Of a stretch of DNA of 10,159 nt, positions 7,015-10,159 are shown one piece after another. Each line of letters starts with the position of its first letter. Positions within the stretch are counted from its first letter, which is position 1. Origin of the DNA: an uncultured Bacteroides sp. Its GTDB lineage: Bacteria > Bacteroidota > Bacteroidia > Bacteroidales > Bacteroidaceae. The notes beneath the pieces are model-generated. The model was not told the origin of the DNA, did no database searches, and saw only the letters and a list, made by a program, of their open reading frames with translations. Location of the stretch: contig CAJJYX010000121.1 in assembly GCA_905197435.1 (NCBI GenBank), positions 1-10,159 of the forward strand, given 5' to 3'. Made by a program: the position numbers and the translations under genes.

Positions 7015-7830
7015 TTATTTTAGATTAAAATAATACGTTATTGTTCCCGTCTGATTGTTCAAGCCGCTTACCGCATTGAAACGGGCTTTCTTGGCAGCAT
7101 CTTCCGCTGCTTTCCGCAATGCGGGGTTGACGGTATTGGTCTGACGGTTGATACTGGTCGCTATCACATGCCCGGCCGGGTTCACCGTGATAGTAACCAC
7201 AACCCTGCCCTCATCCTGCACATTATATACCGGCCGTGGCAATCCCCCCTCGCCAAGGGAACGTCCGCCAAGATTAAACGAACCGTAACCTCCTGTGCCC
7301 GAAGCAGCACCCGACGGAGCATTACCGGTAGGGCTCCCTTGAATGCCCTCTCCTTTCGTGTCGCCTTTGTTGCCCATTTGAGCGCCTTTGCCAAAAGCGC
7401 CGGCCACCCGCTTGCGGGCAGCCTCCTCGGCTTCCTTGCGTTCCCGTTCGGCTTTTGCCGCAGCCAGTTTACGGGCCTCCTCCGCTTTTTCAGCGTCCGT
7501 CTTTTCCGGTTTCTTCACCTCCTGCTTTTTCTTGGGTTCGGCTTTGGGCTTTAGAACGACAGTCTCTTCCGTTTCCTGTGTAATGATGTCCTGTTCCACA
7601 GTCTCCTGTATCTGTGGAGCAGTTTCTTCCGGCATGACATCCACCTTTACCAAAGAAGGATCGGCAGCACCCAGCGCGTCGGGCACCTCTCCCAGCATAA
7701 CGGGCACGCCCCCTTCTTCCGAAGGTTCCGGCAGTGTGAATCCTACCAGTATCAGAAGGGCTATAATGACAAGATGCACCACGAGCGCACCTGCCATGCC
7801 TATATATTTTCCTTTCTTCTTCCGATTCAT
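7015..7830 (-). CDS. tonB: TonB-like energy transducer with TolA-like helical linker
   Basis: Probably carries proton-motive-force energy from ExbB-ExbD across the periplasm to TonB-dependent outer-membrane transporters. The 271-residue protein has a basic cytoplasmic start (NRKKKGKY), one TM helix at about 9-32 containing H19, at the place of the conserved TM histidine of TonB, an acidic and Pro/Lys-rich stretch (about 66-112), a charged Ala/Glu/Lys/Arg helix like the TolA stalk (112-143), a Gly/Ser/Asn-rich linker (144-197) and a TonB C-terminal domain (about 198-271: LPRPVYNVQDEGRVVVTITV, then a helix and a final strand TGTITYYFNLK). It sits 15 bases after exbD, which supports assignment to that motor. 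The TolA-like stalk leaves open a Tol-type envelope role. The final ~75 residues are complete and it is not truncated. Confidence 0.88.
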   Translation of the reverse strand: MNRKKKGKYIGMAGALVVHLVIIALLILVGFTLPEPSEEGGVPVMLGEVPDALGAADPSLVKVDVMPEETAPQIQETVEQDIITQETEETVVLKPKAEPKKKQEVKKPEKTDAEKAEEARKLAAAKAERERKEAEEAARKRVAGAFGKGAQMGNKGDTKGEGIQGSPTGNAPSGAASGTGGYGSFNLGGRSLGEGGLPRPVYNVQDEGRVVVTITVNPAGHVIATSINRQTNTVNPALRKAAEDAAKKARFNAVSGLNNQTGTITYYFNLK

Positions 7831-7845
7831 CCCGAAACGTTGGAT

Positions 7846-8259
7846 TTATTTGTTTTCAGGCGGCCGTGTTGCCAGCACCATCTTGAACTTATTCTCATTC
7901 GCAATATTCAGCACCTTCACGATTTCCCGGTAAGGCACTGTCTCGTCTGCATATAAAGCTATATACATTTCAGGCTCTTTCTCTGCACACGATTGCAGGA
8001 AAGGGGTCAGTTCTTCAAGCGTCAGCGACTGTTCCTTGTCATTTCCGAAAGCAGCGTAATAATTCAAGTCCTTATCTATGATCACTCTCGTCAAAGGCTT
8101 TGCAGAAGTCTGTTGTTTTCCCTGTGGCAACAGTACTTTAATGGCATTGGGTGATACCATAGTGGATGTTATCATAAAGAAAATCAGCAGCAGGAAAATC
8201 AAGTCCGTCATGGACGCCATGCTGAAGCTAGGCGATATTTTAACTCTACGTTTTAGCAC
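7846..8259 (-). CDS. exbD: ExbD/TolR-family biopolymer transport protein, GTG start
   Basis: Proton-channel partner of ExbB in the inner-membrane motor that energises TonB. A short basic cytoplasmic start (LKRRVKISPSFS) is followed by one TM helix (about 17-36) carrying D19 in MASMTDLIFLLLIFFMI, the place of the essential proton-binding Asp of ExbD (D25 in E. coli). Residues 40-137 form the periplasmic domain. The 137-residue length is normal. No ATG lies before residue 14, so the start is probably GTG at 8257-8259; an in-frame ATT at 8266-8268 is the only other near-cognate upstream codon before a stop. The 25-base gap from exbB begins with a second stop in tandem (TAG-TAA). Only one exbD is present here, whereas some Bacteroidetes loci carry two. 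Confidence 0.94.
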   Translation of the reverse strand: MLKRRVKISPSFSMASMTDLIFLLLIFFMITSTMVSPNAIKVLLPQGKQQTSAKPLTRVIIDKDLNYYAAFGNDKEQSLTLEELTPFLQSCAEKEPEMYIALYADETVPYREIVKVLNIANENKFKMVLATRPPENK

Positions 8260-8284
8260 TTCTTTAATTATAAATTACAGGTTA

Positions 8285-9001
8285 CTACTTTGCCGGTTCA
8301 TTCAATAAGTCCATGAATGCCATTGTCTTGGCTTCCATCTTATTGACCACGCCATCTATCAGCGTCACCAGATAATTATAGGCAAACATCGCTATGATAC
8401 CGACAATCAAGCCGCCTACCGTAGTAATCATTGCCTCATAAATTCCACCGGAAAGCATCGTTATATCGATATTGTTGCCGGCATTCGCCATTTGCCAGAA
8501 CGCGCGTACCATACCGGTCACCGTGCCAAGGAACCCGAGCATAGGTGCACCACCGGAGATTGTTGCCATAATCGTCATACCCTTCTCCAGCTTGGCCACT
8601 TCAATATTACCGACATTCTCAATGGCGGCCTGCACATCGTTCACCGGACGTCCCAAACGGCTGATACCTTTTTCAATCATACGGGCCGAAGGAGTATCCA
8701 CACTACGGCAATAGGCAATGGCAGCTTTCAGTTCCCCGCCCAGGATATAATCCTTTATTTTATCCATGAACTGGGGGTCTTCCTTCCCTGCTTTTCGGAT
8801 AACATAGTTGCGTTCGAACAAGATGTAGAAACAAAGTACGGACATCAAGCCCAGGACAACCATAATCCAGCCGCCCTTGACGGCCATGCTCCATAAATTC
8901 ATTTCGTCGGAGGCGTTTACTTGTGTCAGTACCGGATTGGCACTTGCAATAGAATCAGCCAGTGCCGGGGCCACTTGGGCCAATAATAACATTACATTCA
9001 T
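8285..9001 (-). CDS. exbB: MotA/TolQ/ExbB-family proton channel protein
   Basis: Pentamer-forming inner-membrane protein that with ExbD makes the proton channel powering TonB. Three TM segments are visible: about 43-62, 143-168 and 188-214. The family hallmark is in the second (GGAPMLGFLGTVTGMVRAFW, about 150-169) and third (GGIYEAMITTVGGLIVGIIA, 185-204). A cytoplasmic domain of about 80 residues lies between TM1 and TM2, as expected. The first 35 residues form a weakly hydrophobic extension (MLLLAQVAPALADSIASA) that could be a cleaved signal or a short periplasmic tail, seen in other Bacteroidetes ExbB. Its ATG shares one base with the pdxJ stop (TGATG at 9003-8999), a classic coupling arrangement; an alternative ATG is codon 4. 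Confidence 0.95.
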   Translation of the reverse strand: MNVMLLLAQVAPALADSIASANPVLTQVNASDEMNLWSMAVKGGWIMVVLGLMSVLCFYILFERNYVIRKAGKEDPQFMDKIKDYILGGELKAAIAYCRSVDTPSARMIEKGISRLGRPVNDVQAAIENVGNIEVAKLEKGMTIMATISGGAPMLGFLGTVTGMVRAFWQMANAGNNIDITMLSGGIYEAMITTVGGLIVGIIAMFAYNYLVTLIDGVVNKMEAKTMAFMDLLNEPAK

Positions 9002-9714
9002 CAGCGAAGACAGTTTTTATATTCCCGCACAGTACGTTCCAATCCCAGATACAACGCGTCACTAATCAGCGCATGCCCGATGGATACCTCGTCCAGCCAC
9101 GGAATGTTTTGATAAAAATAATTCAAATTCACCAAGCTCAGGTCATGTCCGGCATTCAGCCCCAGACCTAAGCTGCGGGCCACTTTAGCGGCCTCGACAA
9201 AAGGAGCCACAGCTGCTTCCCGTCCTTTGGGATAAGCCGTAGCGTATGGTTCCGTATACAGCTCCACACGGTCGGCACCGGCCTTGGCGGCATACTCTAT
9301 CATTTCAGCATCGGTGGAAACAAATACGGAAGTACGGATACCGGCATTGTTGAACTCATCCAGCACTTCGTTCAAGAAGTCAAAATGGGTCTTGGTATCC
9401 CAACCTGCGTTTGAAGTCAGTTGTGTCGGGCTGTCGGGAACCAAAGTTACCTGATGCGGTTTCACCTTCAAAACCAAATCCACAAACTCCGGTGCAGGAT
9501 AACCTTCGATATTGAACTCCGTCCGCAGCAACGGCCGCAAGTCATACACATCCTTACGGCGGATATGCCTCTCATCAGGACGGGGATGCACCGTAATGCC
9601 ATCAGCACCAAAGTTCTCGCAATCCAACGCCACCTTTACAACATTCGGAACATCACCGCCACGGGCATTGCGCAACGTTGCCACCTTATTTATATTAACG
9701 CTTAATCTAGTCAT
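9001..9714 (-). CDS. pdxJ: Pyridoxine 5'-phosphate synthase
   Basis: Last ring-forming step of DXP-dependent vitamin B6 synthesis: condenses 1-deoxy-D-xylulose 5-phosphate with 3-amino-2-oxopropyl phosphate to pyridoxine 5'-phosphate. The 237-residue TIM barrel starts at ATG 9712-9714 ([20 protein letters not shown]). The frame is open back to 9738 (TTG), but those codons lie on or upstream of the promoter, so they are unlikely to be translated. Conserved parts: HPRPDERHI at 43-51 (H43), E70 in the place of the catalytic Glu, [14 protein letters not shown] (93-106), GLNAGHDL with H190, and [10 protein letters not shown] at 211-220. It is the first gene of the row, and its stop overlaps the exbB start by one base, so cofactor synthesis and the TonB motor share a transcript. 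This pairing is common in Bacteroides. Confidence 0.97.
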   Translation of the reverse strand: MTRLSVNINKVATLRNARGGDVPNVVKVALDCENFGADGITVHPRPDERHIRRKDVYDLRPLLRTEFNIEGYPAPEFVDLVLKVKPHQVTLVPDSPTQLTSNAGWDTKTHFDFLNEVLDEFNNAGIRTSVFVSTDAEMIEYAAKAGADRVELYTEPYATAYPKGREAAVAPFVEAAKVARSLGLGLNAGHDLSLVNLNYFYQNIPWLDEVSIGHALISDALYLGLERTVREYKNCLR

Positions 9715-9735
9715 AATTCGGTTCATAGTTTGGGG

Positions 9736-9743
9736 CAAAAGTA
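9736..9743 (-). promoter_or_regulatory. -7 element of the pdxJ operon promoter
   Basis: On the minus strand TACTTTTG (9743-9736) matches TAnnTTTG exactly. Transcription would start near 9730, leaving about 15 bases before the pdxJ ATG at 9714. I find no good TTTG at the -33 spacing, which is often weak in this genus. It is the only clear promoter ahead of the seven-gene row. Confidence 0.65.
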
Positions 9744-9786
9744 CAAATAATAGTTATATATTGGCAGCATTCTGAGAAAAAAATAC

Positions 9787-9794
9787 CATCTTTG
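9787..9794 (+). promoter_or_regulatory. -7 element of the nadK promoter
   Basis: CATCTTTG (9787-9794) is a 7 of 8 match to TAnnTTTG and is followed by CA, as often seen in Bacteroides starts. A possible -33 (ATTG, 9760-9763) is 23 bases upstream, slightly too far. The start would be near 9800, giving a leader of about 18 bases to the ATG at 9819. It is divergent from the pdxJ promoter, with the two -7 boxes about 45 bases apart. Confidence 0.55.
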
Positions 9795-9818
9795 CATTCC
9801 AATCCAACAGAATTGATT

Positions 9819-10159
9819 ATGAAATTTGCCATATTCGGAAATACTTACCAAGCAAAGAAATCCTCGCATGCAGAAAACCTTTTCCGATTGCTCGGACAGC
9901 ACAATGCACAGTTCTGCATCTGCCGGGAGTTCCATCATTTCCTGACTGACGATTTACACCTAAACATACCTGACGCCGAATTGTTTGACGGAGACGATTT
10001 CCGCGCCGACATGGTCATCAGCATTGGCGGCGACGGCACTTTTCTGAAAGCAGCCAGCCGCGTAGGAAAGAAGAATATCCCCATATTGGGCATCAATACC
10101 GGCCGGCTGGGTTTCCTTGCCGACATCTCACCGGAAGAGATGGAAGAGACCTTCGATGA
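9819..10159 (+). CDS. nadK: NAD kinase, N-terminal part (cut by window edge)
   Basis: Phosphorylates NAD to NADP in the cytoplasm, using ATP or polyphosphate; the main source of NADP. The frame starts at ATG 9819-9821 ([20 protein letters not shown]) and is open to the end of the window, 113 codons of a usual ~290. The family signature GGDGT is at 70-74 ([13 protein letters not shown]), containing the catalytic Asp, and NTGRLGFL at 93-100 follows as expected. The ATP/NAD-binding C-terminal domain is outside the window. It is the only gene transcribed rightwards and diverges from pdxJ across about 100 bases that hold both promoters. Assignment rests on motifs and is secure despite truncation. 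Confidence 0.95.
   Translation, partial: MKFAIFGNTYQAKKSSHAENLFRLLGQHNAQFCICREFHHFLTDDLHLNIPDAELFDGDDFRADMVISIGGDGTFLKAASRVGKKNIPILGINTGRLGFLADISPEEMEETFD

Noticed and set aside
7388..7933. 181-codon Ser/Ala-rich plus-strand frame
   Set aside because: It is the reverse reading of the Glu/Ala/Lys-rich tonB stalk and crosses the exbD-tonB boundary; low-complexity shadow.
9715..9738. Longer pdxJ start at TTG 9738 or ATG 9726
   Set aside because: These lie on or next to the predicted -7 element and transcription start, and the family begins at MTRLSVNIN.
1..10159. Mobile elements, CRISPR, tRNA/rRNA, invertible promoter repeats, defence genes
   Set aside because: No transposase or integrase, no regularly spaced repeats, no clover-leaf sequence, and no long inverted repeats flanking a promoter were seen; the gene content is core chromosomal.

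Overview
The window is a chromosomal segment from a Bacteroidales bacterium, most likely the genus Bacteroides. Three things point there: the gene set and order; promoter elements of the Bacteroides type (TAnnTTTG near -7, TTTG near -33); and AT-rich leaders with little Shine-Dalgarno character. I see no mobile element, CRISPR array, tRNA or rRNA. All genes are on the minus strand except the partial nadK at the right end.

Layout, read in the direction of transcription from right to left. At 9715-9818 a divergent promoter region separates nadK (plus strand, cut by the window end) from pdxJ. From pdxJ a tightly packed row of seven genes runs left: pdxJ (vitamin B6), exbB, exbD and tonB (proton-motive-force energy transduction to outer-membrane transporters), a DJ-1/PfpI-family protein, ispD (isoprenoid precursor synthesis) and recG (fork-remodelling helicase). 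Gaps are between 32 bases and a 13-base overlap, so this looks like one housekeeping operon joining cofactor, envelope, isoprenoid and DNA-repair functions.

Downstream of recG, a 257-base stretch (3407-3663) carries a Bacteroides-type promoter, a leader with a small hairpin, and a 49-codon open frame (3384-3533). That frame overlaps the start of a secreted M23 peptidase with a C-terminal LysM domain. A strong hairpin terminator (2468-2503) ends this unit, and its T-rich tail merges with the promoter of the next one.

The last unit holds a DUF1599 protein made of two tandem copies of one domain, a polytopic DoxX/MauE-like membrane protein carrying a periplasmic thioredoxin-like domain, and tpiA (triosephosphate isomerase, cut at the left edge). 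The first two genes overlap, and the membrane protein has no ATG usable as a start, so it probably begins at TTG by coupling to the upstream stop.

Most genes are ordinary core genes. The parts worth a second look are the 49-codon frame before the M23 gene, the DoxX/thioredoxin-like fusion with its upstream two-domain DUF1599 partner, and the compact terminator/promoter junction between units. I do not see a wholly new defence, mobile or biosynthetic system here.
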